From: Notamacropus eugenii
Taxonomy: Eukaryota; Chordata; Mammalia; Diprotodontia; Macropodidae
Length of the DNA: 64,000 bases
Assembly (NCBI RefSeq): GCF_028372415.1
Contig: NC_092872.1
Span: 515,964,224-516,028,223, forward strand
Reading direction: 5' to 3'
The stretch's first letter is position 1. Each line of letters opens with the position of its first letter. The translations under genes and the position numbers were made by a program. This document shows, piece after piece, positions 12,847 through 24,017 of this stretch. The notes under the pieces were generated by a model, which did not search any database, was not told the DNA's origin, and was given only the letters and a program-made list of their open reading frames with translations.

Positions 12847-13165
12847 TATATGTAGTATGGTTTTACACATATACGCATATTTGTGTCTAATGGTAACCTT
12901 CTCTATGGCAGGGCAGGGAGAGAGGGAGAAAACAATTAAAAGCACATGGCAGAGAAGAAAAGAAAACTTAGAAGGAAACACAGAAAAGCGGGGTAGCTTT
13001 GAAAATGGTTTATAATATTTATTACATAGTTTTTCAAAGAAAGTAAACTGTGAGATGGAAATTCATAGCTTTATATTGGATCCCCTATGTTGTGCTTTGT
13101 ACACGTTGTGAAATGTTCTTTTTTTTTTGTCTTCTTGTATTTAAATTCAAAGTGAATTTTTAAAA
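12600..13165 (+). mobile_element. L1 3' end with TA microsatellite
   Basis: A decayed L1 3' region (GGAAAGACTTGCTTGAA, CATCCAGAGAAAGAACTAAT) split by about 25 TA repeats at 12789-12838. The right boundary is approximate. Confidence 0.7.
12789..12850 (+). repeat. TA microsatellite
   Basis: Uninterrupted TA repeats to 12838, then CACATATATATATG. Confidence 0.97.
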
Positions 13166-13299
13166 GGGAAAAAATCATTTACCTTCTGTGTGCCTCCATT
13201 AATTTTGTTTCTTTTTTAGTTTAGACCTGTAATGTCATTTGTATAAGGCATTTCAAGCAAGAACATTCCCTCTACTCACGGAGATCAGCAACTGTTCTG

Positions 13300-13450
13300 C
13301 AACTCATAGTGTCAGAGAGGTAAGGGCACTTAAGGACCAGGGCACTAAGAGGACTGGGCCAGGATGACCACCAGTATGTGCCATAGATAGGACTTAAACT
13401 TAGGTCCTTCTTACTCCAAGGCCAACCTTTAATCCTTTGCCTTGGCAGTC
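13300..13450 (-). mobile_element. MIR/THER-type SINE fragment
   Basis: Antisense copy ending in GACTTAAACTTAGGTCC and TTTAATCCTTTGCC. Confidence 0.55.
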
Positions 13451-13539
13451 CATTTCCTTCAATCCACCTACCTCCATATGTAAAGTGAACTGGGATACAA
13501 TGACAGGCAGTTGTAATGAGTTGAGAAAGATATGGTTAA

Positions 13540-13975
13540 TACAGGCTAGAAAGGCAGGAAAGAATCATTTTCTTCTCAGAAGCTTCATAGAATGTTAGAA
13601 CCTGAGGAGACCTTAGAACATAGACTATCCAAGCTAAGGGGGACCTTAGATCATAGAATGTTGAAGCCTCTTCTTGAATTACAATAGAACAAGACCTCCT
13701 TGAAGGCAGGAACTGTTTCATCTTTGTTCTCATATCCCTAGAGCTAAACACAATACTTTGTACTTAGTAGGAAATCAATTTGTGTTTAATTCAATTGAAC
13801 ATAGAACACAGAATGTTAGCACAGGACCTGAGAGATCACTAAGTACAAGCACCTGATAGAAAGCCCCAGAGGGGAAGGTCACAGCCCCAGCCTACAGCAA
13901 AGCTAGGACTTTACAGTCAGCCCACAGAAAACCCAGGTCTTCTGACTTTGAATCTAATGTCCCTTTCAATAAACC
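13540..13975 (-). mobile_element. SINE with 33-bp units, L2 tail and second SINE
   Basis: Two to three copies of the CATAGAATGTT-type unit (13590-13680), an L2 tail with CTTGAAGGCAGGAACTG (13690-13800), then an antisense SINE fragment (13800-13975). Confidence 0.6.
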
Positions 13976-14039
13976 ATGGCTCCCTTCAAATTAATTCTAT
14001 GTAGTCCATACACACACATTCACACACAAATACTAGATG

Positions 14040-14640
14040 TAATTATTGTTGATGTGAGAGCAGGAATAGGGGAAGATGGGGAAGGGAGGAGGGATCTACA
14101 CTGCTTTCTGAGACTGACTGCTCACTGCAGCTGCTGCCATATAGAACGGAGGGCCAACAAATTGGCCGATCCTCCTCCAGCCTCTTGGAGGCCCCACAAA
14201 GAGATCCCCTCTCCCCTCCCCCATTTCTAGAAATCCAGGCCCTGAGACTGCCCTGGTGCCAGCTGTACTGGCCTATACCTTCTGGGCTGAGTTTGGGGGA
14301 AGGGAGAGGAGGAGATCCAGAAATGGTGTGGCTAACCCCAGACATGAATTCAAAAGGCATCTGGGGCCCAGTCCAGGGGCTGTCAGAGCTGTCAATCCCC
14401 TTTCCCTCTCCTCACCAGGTTGGGGGAGGGAGTAGTCTTCAAAGGCAAGGGGGGAGGAGGGAAAGAGATTCACCAGCAGAGAGGACTGGCTGGAGCAGAG
14501 AGATGGAATCAAGGAAGAAGTCAAGACTTTTGGGGAGAGAAGAGAGAAGGGAAGGTGGTCCTCAGGGTAGGCCTCCAATTTAGCCAGGGCAGTCTTCCTA
14601 GGAAGTTTTCAAGTAAGTCTGACAAACTGGGTTAAGATCC
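14040..14640. other. GC-rich non-repetitive segment
   Basis: No repeat recognised. Overlapping open frames on both strands (for example 132 codons at 14185-14583, plus) look like a composition effect; none resembles a known protein. It could be a regulatory element. Confidence 0.3.
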
Positions 14641-15059
14641 CAGCCTGGGTCCGCCCGTATGTTTAGCGAAGACTCTGTCTGATCTTCCTGGGGCCTTCTT
14701 TCCCCTTTCAGTGTTTACTGGATCTAGGGCAAAAGGGGCCAAGAGGAAGAAAAGCAATTAAGGGCACAAGTCTGGGTAGTTTACTTTGGCTTATTCCCTC
14801 TCCTGGGTGAAGCATCTGGAGTTGGGAGAGAGAGGAAAGTCCAAAGTAGATTTCACCCTTAAAAGTCAGTTGCTGATACTAGACCCAATCTAGCTACCTG
14901 AGATCAGAACACCTTCTCAAAGGGGGGAATAGTTAACTCTGGGGCAGGCCGTGGGGCAAGACAATGAGGGAGAATGGATTCAAGATCAAACACAAAGCTG
15001 AGTTGAGGGATTCAGAGAGAAAATTAAGTAGAGAAAGAGAGAAAACTAAGACTGTTAGG

Positions 15060-15130
15060 GATTTCTCTCTCTCACACATAAACAAACAAACAAACACATG
15101 CACACACACTCTCTCTGTCTCTCTCTCATA
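15060..15130 (+). repeat. CT/CA low-complexity tract
   Basis: CTCTCTCACACA, then AAAC tetranucleotides, CACACA and CTCTCT. Confidence 0.9.
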
Positions 15131-15554
15131 GGGCCTGTCCTGGCTCTGATGCTCCCTTGGTGACTGTAATCATGACCACCAAGGAAGGCTCCTCATGTAG
15201 GCCAAGATTAACACTCCTTGCTAGAGTGTACTCACTGGGTGACTCACTGGCTACTGGCAGGGATGCATTTCCCAGGACAAGTTACTACAGGTAATGTCTA
15301 CCAGCTTCATGCTGCTGTGGGAAAACAGGGTCCAACAAGGATTCAGAGTCCCAACAGCAGGAGCTCCCAGCGACATCAGGCTACCTGAAGGTCATCAGGA
15401 GGCACTGGACCTCCATCTTACCTGTGGTATCCATAGAAGAGGAAGAGGGCTGGAAAGCAACCAGCCACTTACAGAATTCCTCTCCCTTGTTGGTGATGCA
15501 ATCAGAGTTGCTGGCCTTGGTTTGCTTATTTCTTCAACAAATATTTGTTGAAAG

Positions 15555-15760
15555 AAGTGGAAACTAAGGGGGTTCCCATCAACTGGGGAAGAGCTCAACC
15601 AACTATGGCATATGAATCCAAGGGAGTATTACTGTACCCTAAGAAATGATGACAAGGGACCATTTTCAGGGAAACACTGAGATTTATATAGCCTGATTCA
15701 GAGTGAAGTGAGGAGAACCAGGAGCGCAATTTACATAAAAACAACTCTGAAAGTCTTAAC
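15555..15760 (+). mobile_element. L1 ORF2 3' fragment
   Basis: Translates in part as GFPSTGEELNQLWHMNPREYY, then CTLRNDD, the L1 ORF2 C-terminus. Confidence 0.8.
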
Positions 15761-15839
15761 ATTTCCTGTGAATGCAATGACTGAATCTATCTCCAGAGGT
15801 CCTCTCATGGAGCATACCACCCCATCTCCTGACTGACCA

Positions 15840-15965
15840 CTGGTCCATAAGCACTTATTAAGCGTCTTCTGCGTACCAGGCACCGCGCTAAGTGCTAGGG
15901 ATACAAAGGAAGGCAAAAGCCAGTCTCTGCTCTCAAGGAGCTCACAGCCTAATGGATGAGACAAC
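15840..15965 (+). mobile_element. L2-like LINE fragment
   Basis: CACTTATTAAGCGTCTTC, ACCAGGCACCGCGCTAAG and CTCAAGGAGCTCACAGCC, a very common mammalian LINE 3' sequence. Confidence 0.6.
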
Positions 15966-15984
15966 ATGCTTCTTTTATGTGGTG

Positions 15985-16300
15985 TTTTTTAAGTTCAGAT
16001 AAAAAGCTAGGTAGTGAAACAATGAAGGCAGAGCAATGGGCCTGGAGTCAGGAGTCAAGACGACTTGATCCTCAGACACTTACTAGCTGTGTGACCCTGG
16101 GTAAGTCACTTCACCTCCTGTTTGCCTCAGTTTCCTAAACTGTAAAGTTTAAAGATATAACCTATCTCCTGGGGCTGATGCAAAGATCAAATGTGATATT
16201 TGTAAAGTGCTTAGCCCAGCACCTGGCACATAGTAGATATTTACTAAATGCTCTCTAGTCTATATCTTCTTCTTGTACGTATATAAATGAGTAAATTTGT
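15985..16300 (+). mobile_element. MIR/THER-type SINE, near full length
   Basis: CTTACTAGCTGTGTGACCC, TTTGCCTCAGTTTCC, then a tail with AGCACCTGGCACATAGTAG. Confidence 0.88.
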
Positions 16301-16619
16301 TTGATGACATGTAACCAAATTGTGATTATATAGCACTACCCTGATCTACCGGTCAACTTAACCCTCTCAAAAAAGAAACTGAGGTTAGTTTCTTATGTCC
16401 TTTTCTAGGTGAAATCTTTCTGGCCCTCAGTGGTGACTGATCCCTCTTCTGGCTATCTACATACTATTTTTTAAAAATACTATATTCTTAAATTTTCCCA
16501 GGAATCAGTCAATGACAGCGTCTGGCACATAGTGCACAACCTATAAATGTTAGTTGTTGTTGTTAAAAATTCCTTTGTGCAAGGAGATAGTGTACTGGCA
16601 CTAAAGGAATTACAATCTA

Positions 16620-17060
16620 GTCAGAGAGTTAAGAGAATTAAGTGGTATACAGATATCATACTGGATTTATAATCAGGAAAACCTGAGTTCAAATCCTACC
16701 TCAGGCAGTTACTAGCTGTGTGACATTGGACAAGTAATCTAACCTCTCTATGTCACAGTTTCCCCATGTGTGAAATAAGGGGATTAGATTCAGTGACTTT
16801 TGAAGTCCCTATCAGCTCTAACTCTATGATCCTATGAACTACAACACTTATTTGTATATGATTAAGTTGTTATGAGATAACTACACATTAGAGCTTGGAG
16901 AACATCTTGGATCCATGATCCTTCCTGTCCAGAGGAAGAAACTGGAACACAAAAAGATTTTAAGTAATTTGAACCAAAGTTATATGGTGAGTTAGGGGCA
17001 GAGTTGAGATTTGAACCCAGGTTTCTTCTACTAAAGCTGAGATCTAAAGAACATTAATAG
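16620..17060. mobile_element. Plus and minus MIR/THER SINEs
   Basis: Plus copy 16625-16840 (CAGTTACTAGCTGTGTGAC); antisense copy 16880-17060 (GAGATTTGAACCCAGG). Confidence 0.75.
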
Positions 17061-17568
17061 GCAGTTCATATGATGGGAAAAACAGGAGGGAAGTCTGTGA
17101 TCTGTGTGGGTGGAGAGACTAGCCATATCATTGAATTCACAGATCCAGCAGGTAGAATATATTGCTGAGGTCCGTGCCATTTATTTGACCACTGCTCTGT
17201 CATCATCAAAGATAATCATAGTACCATAGACTGGTAGAATGGGAAAAGACCTCATAACATGGCACACTGAATGTCAATGAGTATCTGGAGGGTATCTAAG
17301 AAATCATCTAATTTCTCTGATGAAAGTGAAGTGTAGGAATTGACTTGCCCAAGGTCACTCAACTTGTTCCTTAATAGCAAAGCTGGAACTAAATCCTTAG
17401 ATTACCAGGGCCAAAGGGGCTTTGAATGATGCCATTATCCAGGTTGGTGAGGATATAAACCAGCTGAACCATAGCACTGGAAAGCCCTTTCTCTCCATTT
17501 CTACAGTATGACAGGCAGGGTTGTTTTTCACCCCACTCCCTGCCAGGAGGAGAAGGTGGGATACTCAC

Positions 17569-17703
17569 ATTTCGGAAGGCAGGCAAACTGGTTGACTGTA
17601 ACCACTTTCGAATGGTGTGAGGGAACGTTCCATAATCCTTCTCAGCCTGGAGGACTTGTGCCTCCAGAAAGGAGACATGGTGTCCCACCATCTTCACAAA
17701 TGC
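17569..17703 (-). CDS. BCAS4: BCAS4 exon 4
   Basis: 45 codons between a CCCCCAAG acceptor and a GTGAGT donor, phase 0. The peptide begins AFVKMVGHHVSFLEAQVL and ends KWLQSTSLPAFRN; FVKMVGHHV is the most conserved block of the family. Length equals the human exon. The acceptor is odd: the pyrimidine tract on the minus strand is C14 followed by A8 (plus strand T8 at 17716-17723, G14 at 17724-17737), leaving only CCTTCCCCC next to the AG. If the donor is not used, the frame continues 59 codons into the intron and stops at 17389. The next exon was not found. Confidence 0.93.
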
Positions 17704-17715
17704 CTTGGGGGAAGG

Positions 17716-17737
17716 TTTTTTTTGGGGGGGGGGGGGG
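17716..17737 (+). repeat. T8G14 homopolymer at the exon 4 acceptor
   Basis: Eight T and then fourteen G on the plus strand, starting 13 bases from the exon 4 boundary. On the transcript it reads C14A8, within the region that normally holds the pyrimidine tract. Confidence 0.95.
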
Positions 17738-18084
17738 AGTGGAAGGGAACACGGGTAGAGACAAAGAAAACAAAACCAGGAGAAAAGCTTAGACACATCT
17801 GCCTTGGATTTGAACACATTCCTGGCTGCAGCTCCACGGCCCAGAGCAAGACGTCAAAACCCCTAATTACTAACACAAGTCTTCCCTCAGCAGCTCAGGT
17901 TTCATGCAATGCCCCATAGCCATCCCTGGGAGGACATGACAGAAGGACTATTTCCTGGGGATCCCAGGGTCCAAGTGGACACACTTCAGACAACAAAAGG
18001 CTGCTGCTCTGGTGCTGATTTGCTGTGTGACTTCAGCAAAAATTCCTGAATGTTTCTGGGCTTCCGTTGCTCCAAATGTCATAA

Positions 18085-18285
18085 AATTAGGAAGCATGGT
18101 GCAGTGGAAAGGGAGCATTAGTTATAGAATCAGAAGACTTGGATTCAAATCCTGGTTCACTAAACTATTTCCTGTATGACTTCATGTAATCCATTTAATC
18201 TCTCCAGGCTTCAGGTTTCTCCTAAGAGAAAAAAAGTTGGACTAGATGATCTCTAGGGTAAAAAATATTGTCCTATGGAACTTTT
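18085..18285 (+). mobile_element. MIR/THER-type SINE
   Basis: Plus-strand copy with GGATTCAAATCCTGGTTCAC and GACTAGATGATCTCTAGGG. Confidence 0.75.
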
Positions 18286-18989
18286 CCCATTTCCCAGGAC
18301 TGGGAATGAATGAGATCAGTTCTTCGAAGCTCCTTGGCCAAAAGGCATTAAAGAAATTCAAGATGGTATTATTAGCATAATTCTTCAGGTGCTCTAGCAG
18401 ATGTGATTTCTCAACAATAGCTTTATCACAGCCTGAGAAGGCAATCTACTCTTTGGGGGGAGGGGAGAAAAAGAATGGAGAGGAAGGAGTTCAGGGTCCA
18501 CTTGGCAATTGTATATAAACAGGGACCAGAAAGTCCCTACTCACAAGGGCATTCACTGTCTCTTTCTCTTCACCCTTCTGAGTCAATTCACATGGTATCA
18601 AAGAGGAGGAGAGTCTTCCTCTCTCTTCTTCATGCTCTGCATCCTACAAACAACTCATCCTACGAACAACTCCAATTGCCTCTCTCACATTAATACCATT
18701 CTGGTAGGAGTGTGAGGCACTGCACTGGAATGTAATCATTCCAAGGCCTGAGCTGCCTTTGAAATGCCAATAACTGCCTCATGGCAAAACCACAGCAGGA
18801 AGAGAGAGAGAAAGCTGCAAGGCCCAGCCTACTGTGGTCTCATGGGCCAGGCACACGGTTCATTCAACACCCATAGGATTGGGTTTTTTTGTTTGTTTTG
18901 AAGTATATCTGTTAAGCTTTTCTCCCTCCCTCCAACTCACCCAAGGTCTAGTGAGGACACTGCCTAGAAACTGCCTCAGACTCAAAAGG

Positions 18990-19600
18990 CTGAAGAATTC
19001 ATAGGATTTAGAACTGGGAAAGGACCTTAGAGCTCCTTCTTATTGAACAGAAGAGAATCAGAGGCCCAGAGAGGGGAAGTGATGCTCAAATATCAAGTGG
19101 CCTAGTCAGGACTCAAACCCAAGTCCTCCAACTCCAAATTCAGAGCTTAGATTATGATGAGAAGGCACCCAGAGCTGCTCCTCTCAACACAGAATGACCT
19201 TGTCTCCAGGAGAAGAGCACCTTTGCTAGGAACCTGACACTGGATGGGCAAGATGATATATTGAGGGTGATACAGCTACAATTTGCATCTGCAGGACTTT
19301 CAGGTTTATAAAACACGGAGGCAGGCCATTCCCACATCAGAATCCTCATTTTACAGATAAAGAAACTGAAACAAATCAGTTTCCTTCTTCTGGGCCTCCA
19401 TTTCCTCATCTGTAAAATGAGGAGGCTGGTCTAGATGACCTATGATGTCCCTTCCAGCTCTTCATCAATGATCCCATGATCCCTAAACTCTGAGAGATTA
19501 AGGAACTCACCTAACGGGACTAAAGGTCACAGCTGGGATTCCAGCCTCCACCTCCTACCCCTAAGTCCATTGGTCTGCCACACTGCTTTAATGTGAGGTT
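18990..19600. mobile_element. Cluster of MIR/THER SINE fragments
   Basis: Antisense at 18990-19145 (CAGAGGCCCAGAGAGGGGAA), mixed at 19285-19480 (TTTCCTCATCTGTAAAATGA, CCCTTCCAGCTC), antisense at 19480-19600. Confidence 0.65.
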
Positions 19601-19879
19601 AGCTCCTGCCACGCTCACCCTCAGCTCTTCCGTTTCCATCTTTCCTTCAGTTTAGCGGGAAATCCTGGGTCTTTCAATGTTTTAAACAGCTAGTTCTCTT
19701 TTTCCTGTATCCCCTATCACCTCTTCCCACAATCCCACCCAAAGCCTTACTCCTGAGTTAGAGCTGAGGCCCTTGCTGGGGAAAAGACAGGGAAGGGATG
19801 GGATAGTACTGCTCTATTAGGGAAAACTGGAGAACTTCTTAGGAATAAGAACCCTTAAATTACTTAAATATAGTAAATT

Positions 19880-20030
19880 GAATTACTATAGATGAGGAAA
19901 CAGAGACAAGAAATGAGGCAATTTTCCAAAAGTCATATAGTTAGTGTCAGTGCTAGGACTGGAACCCAGGAGCCCTGACTTGATGGCCTGTTAAGTTCCC
20001 TTCAAGTTATAAATCTATGATCCTATGACT
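19880..20030 (-). mobile_element. MIR/THER-type SINE fragment
   Basis: GATGAGGAAACAGAGACAAG, then ACTGGAACCCAGGAG. Confidence 0.6.
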
Positions 20031-20049
20031 CCAAGTTGATTGTTCTTTC

Positions 20050-20120
20050 TATCTACACTGTCATCTACACTAACTACATTGTCTACACTAACTACACCGT
20101 CTACATTGACTATACTATCT
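20050..20120 (+). repeat. 18-bp minisatellite
   Basis: Three to four copies of GTCTACACTAACTACATT with point changes. Confidence 0.85.
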
Positions 20121-20609
20121 CTCAAAGTGAATCCCATGAATGCACAAGAGGTGAATGGGGGAAGGGGGTAGCCAGAAGACATATAGCACTAGTCCCAGAT
20201 GCTGCTCTACTTGTCTGGGAGCATTCAAATCAAATCCATTTCAGAGCAGGTTGGCAACAGATGTTAAACTAATTGCCTCAAGTAGCAGCCCAGCTACTGC
20301 CAGGAACAATTTACGCATGTTTAATGTCCAGAGAATCTCAAAGCACTTCATAGAACCCTAAATAGGAAGCCTTGATGGCATGTAGCCATACAAATGGGCT
20401 CAGTGATCACTGGCTTCCCAACTGGACCCCCTTCTTCCTCATGGACTGGCCCTCACACCGTGGGAAACCTAAACACTAGTTATTTCTCTACCTCCAAGAA
20501 GTCCTATCATTCTGTCTAGGAGAATCCCATCCTACCACCTCACTCCATTTGAAGCAGTAAGACTATGATAAATAACCAAGTTAATTCTGGTGTTGGTTTA
20601 GTGAGGCAG

Positions 20610-20830
20610 GGTGGACTTGTAGAAAAAGTAGCTATTTCAGAGCTCAGAGACATGAGTTCAAATACCAAATCAGACTCTTCATGGCTGGGTATCCTTGGGT
20701 AAATCATTTAACCTCTCTGAGACTTGGTTTCCCCCTCTGTTAAACAGAGGTGATAATACTTAATACTTAACTCAGGGAACTGTTGTAAAAAAAAATCACT
20801 TTGTAAATCCAAAGAGGCTATAGAAATGTG
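20610..20830 (+). mobile_element. MIR/THER-type SINE
   Basis: Plus-strand copy: GAGTTCAAATACCAAATC, GGTTTCCCCCTCTGTTAAAC. Confidence 0.75.
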
Positions 20831-21909
20831 AGTTATTCTACTTTAGTATGGGGGGGGCGGGTTAGGCCTCCACTAAATAAGGATAATTCTGATGATCTCA
20901 TTGTGGTTTAGAGGTGACCCTGCTTCCTGACAGCTGTTCCAGGAGGAATACAAGTTCCAACATGTTCGACCATGTTGGAAAACCTTCGAGTAAGGACATG
21001 GTGACAATACAGGTCTATCATCTAGAGACAAGCCTAGCATAAGTTGGAAATCAGATTGTTTTCAGGTTGATGAAATTCTTGAGCATAGCAGTTCTGTAAG
21101 TACATCAACTAAGCTTTACAGGAGTTGCAGTCTGTGTCAGTGGAAGGAATATGTATGCTGAAGAACTCATGTGTGTTTGAAGAATTTAAAGTAACTTGCA
21201 TGTTGGCTGGATTCAAGAGGGGCAGGAAGTTTTGTAAGCCAAATCCAGGCTCCTGTAACTGCCGGCAAGATCACCTTACCAAAAAAAAAAAAGAGATGCT
21301 TTATTATTGGTTCCAGCTAAAATCATGTAGATCACAAGGATTTTACCATGTTGGAATTATGAAAAAGGATTCAGGAAGTAGGGGATAGGCCAAGGTCAAG
21401 AATCAAGCATCAATCCTGCAGGATGAGACAGGCTGGGGCTGATGACCTCTGTGAGCCCCCTGCCTCTGCTCAGACTTGCCTTAGCTCATTCCTAGACCTC
21501 AGGGAAGGGGTTAAGACAAGAGACCTTTCCTCTCTCCAAGGGAAAGGAAAAAAATAGTCCAAACTAGTCCAGGGAGCAGTGCATAGAAGTCAACTTCATC
21601 CAAGCTAGGAACATCATTCCATGCAAAGAAAAAAAGGACAGGATTTCATTTTCAGGGCTGGAAAAAGTCAGACAGAGAATAGGAAAAAGAAGCTACAGAC
21701 CTTTGCTTTTTCCCTCTTCAAAAAAAAAATCCAGTAACCAAAATTAAAATCAATCAGCTTTTATAATGTCAAGACTTTTTTTAAAAACAATATTCACTCC
21801 TGCCTCTCAGTTGACCCTGTTTCCTAAGGTATATCTGGTTCATACTCACAGACTCTCCTGCAGGAGGCCCAAAAGACAGGAATAGTCAATGTCAGAGGGG
21901 TTGTAAAAA

Positions 21910-22620
21910 GACACACACACTAATCATATGCATTGTTGGTGGAGTTGTGAATTGGAACAACTGGAAAGAAGTTTGGAATTATGCAGAGAAGGTAATTAAA
22001 ATGTCTATCTCCTTTGACTCAGAGATTCCACTGTGAGACATATACTCCCAAAGAACTAACTGACAAAAGAAAGGGTCCATGAACATCCAATGTTTATAAC
22101 AGCACTTTTTTTTAGCAGAGAACTGGAAACAAAATAGATGTCCATTGATTGGAGGATGGCTAAACAAATTGTGATAGGTGAACGCAATCTTTTAAGATGC
22201 ATTTTTTAAAAGAAATGATAACCATAATGACAACAAAATATGGAAAGACTTAGATGAACTGATACCAAATGAGGTAAGCAGAGTAAACAATATAGACAAC
22301 TATAATAGTGTAAAATGTAAAGAGTGACAGTCACAAAAGTTGGAACTGGATGCTGTAAAACTTTAAAGAGTAAGTTTGGTTCCAAAGAGGATATATGAGA
22401 AAACACCTCTCCCTCTACTCCTCTGCAGAGATGATACATTTAGCTGTGGGGAGAATTGCAGGTGTCATAATTTTTTCAGCGTTTTGGTTGGTTTTGCTAA
22501 CTTTCTTTCCTCTTAGAAAAAATTATCTGTTATATGAGGTGGCTTCTTGGGAGTGAGGAGGAAGGACACAGAGAAAATGTACATGATATAAATATATATA
22601 TGTGAATAATAATATTTCTG
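21910..22620 (+). mobile_element. Old L1 3' end
   Basis: TTGTTGGTGGAGTTGTGAAT, then TTTATAACAGCAC and GAACTGGAAACAAAATAGATG, matching the L1 ORF2 end. The tail part is poorly conserved. Confidence 0.7.
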
Positions 22621-22690
22621 AAGGGGGAAGGAAGAAAAGAAGAAAGGAAAGAAGGAAGAAAGGAACAGAGAGTTAGGGACAGCAAATGTT
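22620..22690 (+). repeat. GAAGGAA purine tract
   Basis: Low-complexity AG-rich sequence 160 bp downstream (in transcript sense) of BCAS4 exon 3. Confidence 0.85.
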
Positions 22691-22848
22691 CAGGTTATTC
22701 AGGTCTAGCCTAACAATCTAGCCCCCCAACCTATCCACAGCCCAATGCCTTCTCCTCAGAATTAGATTCTTGAGAGAAAGGCAAAAGAACAACCCCGCCC
22801 CAACCTTCATTTGATTTTCAAACACCTTCAAATATCAATATGACAAAC

Positions 22849-22950
22849 CTCTAATTTATCCACTTTGGAGTATATGCCACTCATCTCCATCACTTTGGCT
22901 TTAACAAGGGGAATATTTTCATCCAGAATCTGCGACGTGTCATTCCTGAT
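22849..22950 (-). CDS. BCAS4: BCAS4 exon 3
   Basis: 34 codons between an ATGCAG acceptor and a GTTTGT donor, phase 0 on both sides. The peptide begins IRNDTSQILDENIPLVKAK and ends GIYSKVDKLE. The length equals the human exon, and differences are mostly conservative (E/D, L/V, R/K). It forms the central helix of the cappuccino-like domain. The donor GTTTGT is weaker than the GTAGGT and GTGAGT donors of exons 2 and 4, which could allow exon skipping; skipping would keep the frame because the exon is 102 bp. Confidence 0.93.
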
Positions 22951-23449
22951 CTGCATGAGACAAAGCAGCTCATCAGGGCAGATGATTCTCTCTCTGGGGC
23001 CCTGCTCCCTATTCTATATGCCTTGTCTTCCTCCATGAAGGGGAATGGATTGTGGATAAGCAAGGGTCTGGGAGGAGAAAGTAGAGGAGATTCAGTCTCA
23101 TCAGTGATATACAGTGGCTGCTGTGATCTGTGGCTTGCTGTCATGTCAGTGTATCATGGTGTATTGTGACACCTGACTAACATAATCGGGGACAGGAATT
23201 AACCCAAACTAAGGTGGGGGAGGGGGGAGGAGAGGATTGGAACATGCTAAATTTCTCAAATCTAAATCCAACCCAAATATAAATTAGTTACTTAATTAGA
23301 GACCAAAGTTTCTCAGCTCCCCACCACCAGTCCTAATCAATCAGATACATTTTCTAACAAGCACAGAACATGAAAATGTGTCAAAGCCAGACTCAACCAA
23401 TACTTCTTTCCTTAATTATCAATCAAGCACTGTGCTGTGGTGGGGATAC

Positions 23450-23790
23450 AAGGAAATATAAGAGTATGGTGGATTTGGAATTAAGAAGACCTGAATTAAA
23501 ATCCTTCCTCTGAAAATTAGTGGCTGTGTGACTTTGGGCAAGTTGTTTAAGGTGAGCTTCCGTTTCCTCACCTATAAAATGGTTGAACCAGATGGCCAGC
23601 TTTAAGATCCTATAATCTGCCACTGAGTCCTGTAGGCACCACTTACTATGTGTGTGAATTTGGATCAGTCTCTTCACCTCTTTAGACCCATTTCCTCATT
23701 TATAAAATTGGGAATTAGACTCCAGCCTCTTCATTATATGTTACATGTTCTAAGAGCCCTTCTAGCTCTGACATTCTAGGATTATCTTCT
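23450..23790 (+). mobile_element. Two plus-strand MIR/THER SINEs
   Basis: 23450-23625 (GAATTAAGAAGACCTGAATT) and 23630-23790 (ATTTCCTCATTTATAAAATT, CCTTCTAGCTCTGACATTC). Confidence 0.75.
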
Positions 23791-24017
23791 GGTGCCACTC
23801 TGGGGAAAAGTGGGGAGAAGTGTCCTTGTGAGTAAGTGCAGGTCAGGGCATCTGTTACTTCTTCAAGGAGAGGTTGCCAGCAGATTAGAAAGGTACAGTT
23901 GTCCACCTTCCCCAACATTCCCTTCCCATTACCCTCTGCTCCTTCCTTATTTGGAGAGCTGCTCTTCCCCACCCCCAATACCTTGTTCTCATTGGCCAGA
24001 AACCAAAAAGGACTCTC

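Larger units (their letters stand above)
1..17568 (-). other. BCAS4 intron 4 or 3' flank
   Basis: No coding exon recognised. It is mostly SINE, L2 and L1 fragments with several long purine and TG tracts. Segments without recognisable repeats are 1-1620, 2640-3470, 3570-4030, 4610-5420, 5930-6630, 8520-8960, 10500-11840 and 13980-15550. If human order holds (BCAS4 followed by ADNP), the left end of the window points toward ADNP, but no ADNP sequence is seen. Confidence 0.5.
17704..22848 (-). other. BCAS4: BCAS4 intron 3
   Basis: A 5.15-kb phase-0 intron. It holds a T8G14 homopolymer next to exon 4, several MIR/THER SINEs (18085-20830), an 18-bp minisatellite (20050-20120) and an old L1 3' end (21910-22620). 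I see nothing recognisable at 20840-21900 apart from short A runs. Confidence 0.8.
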
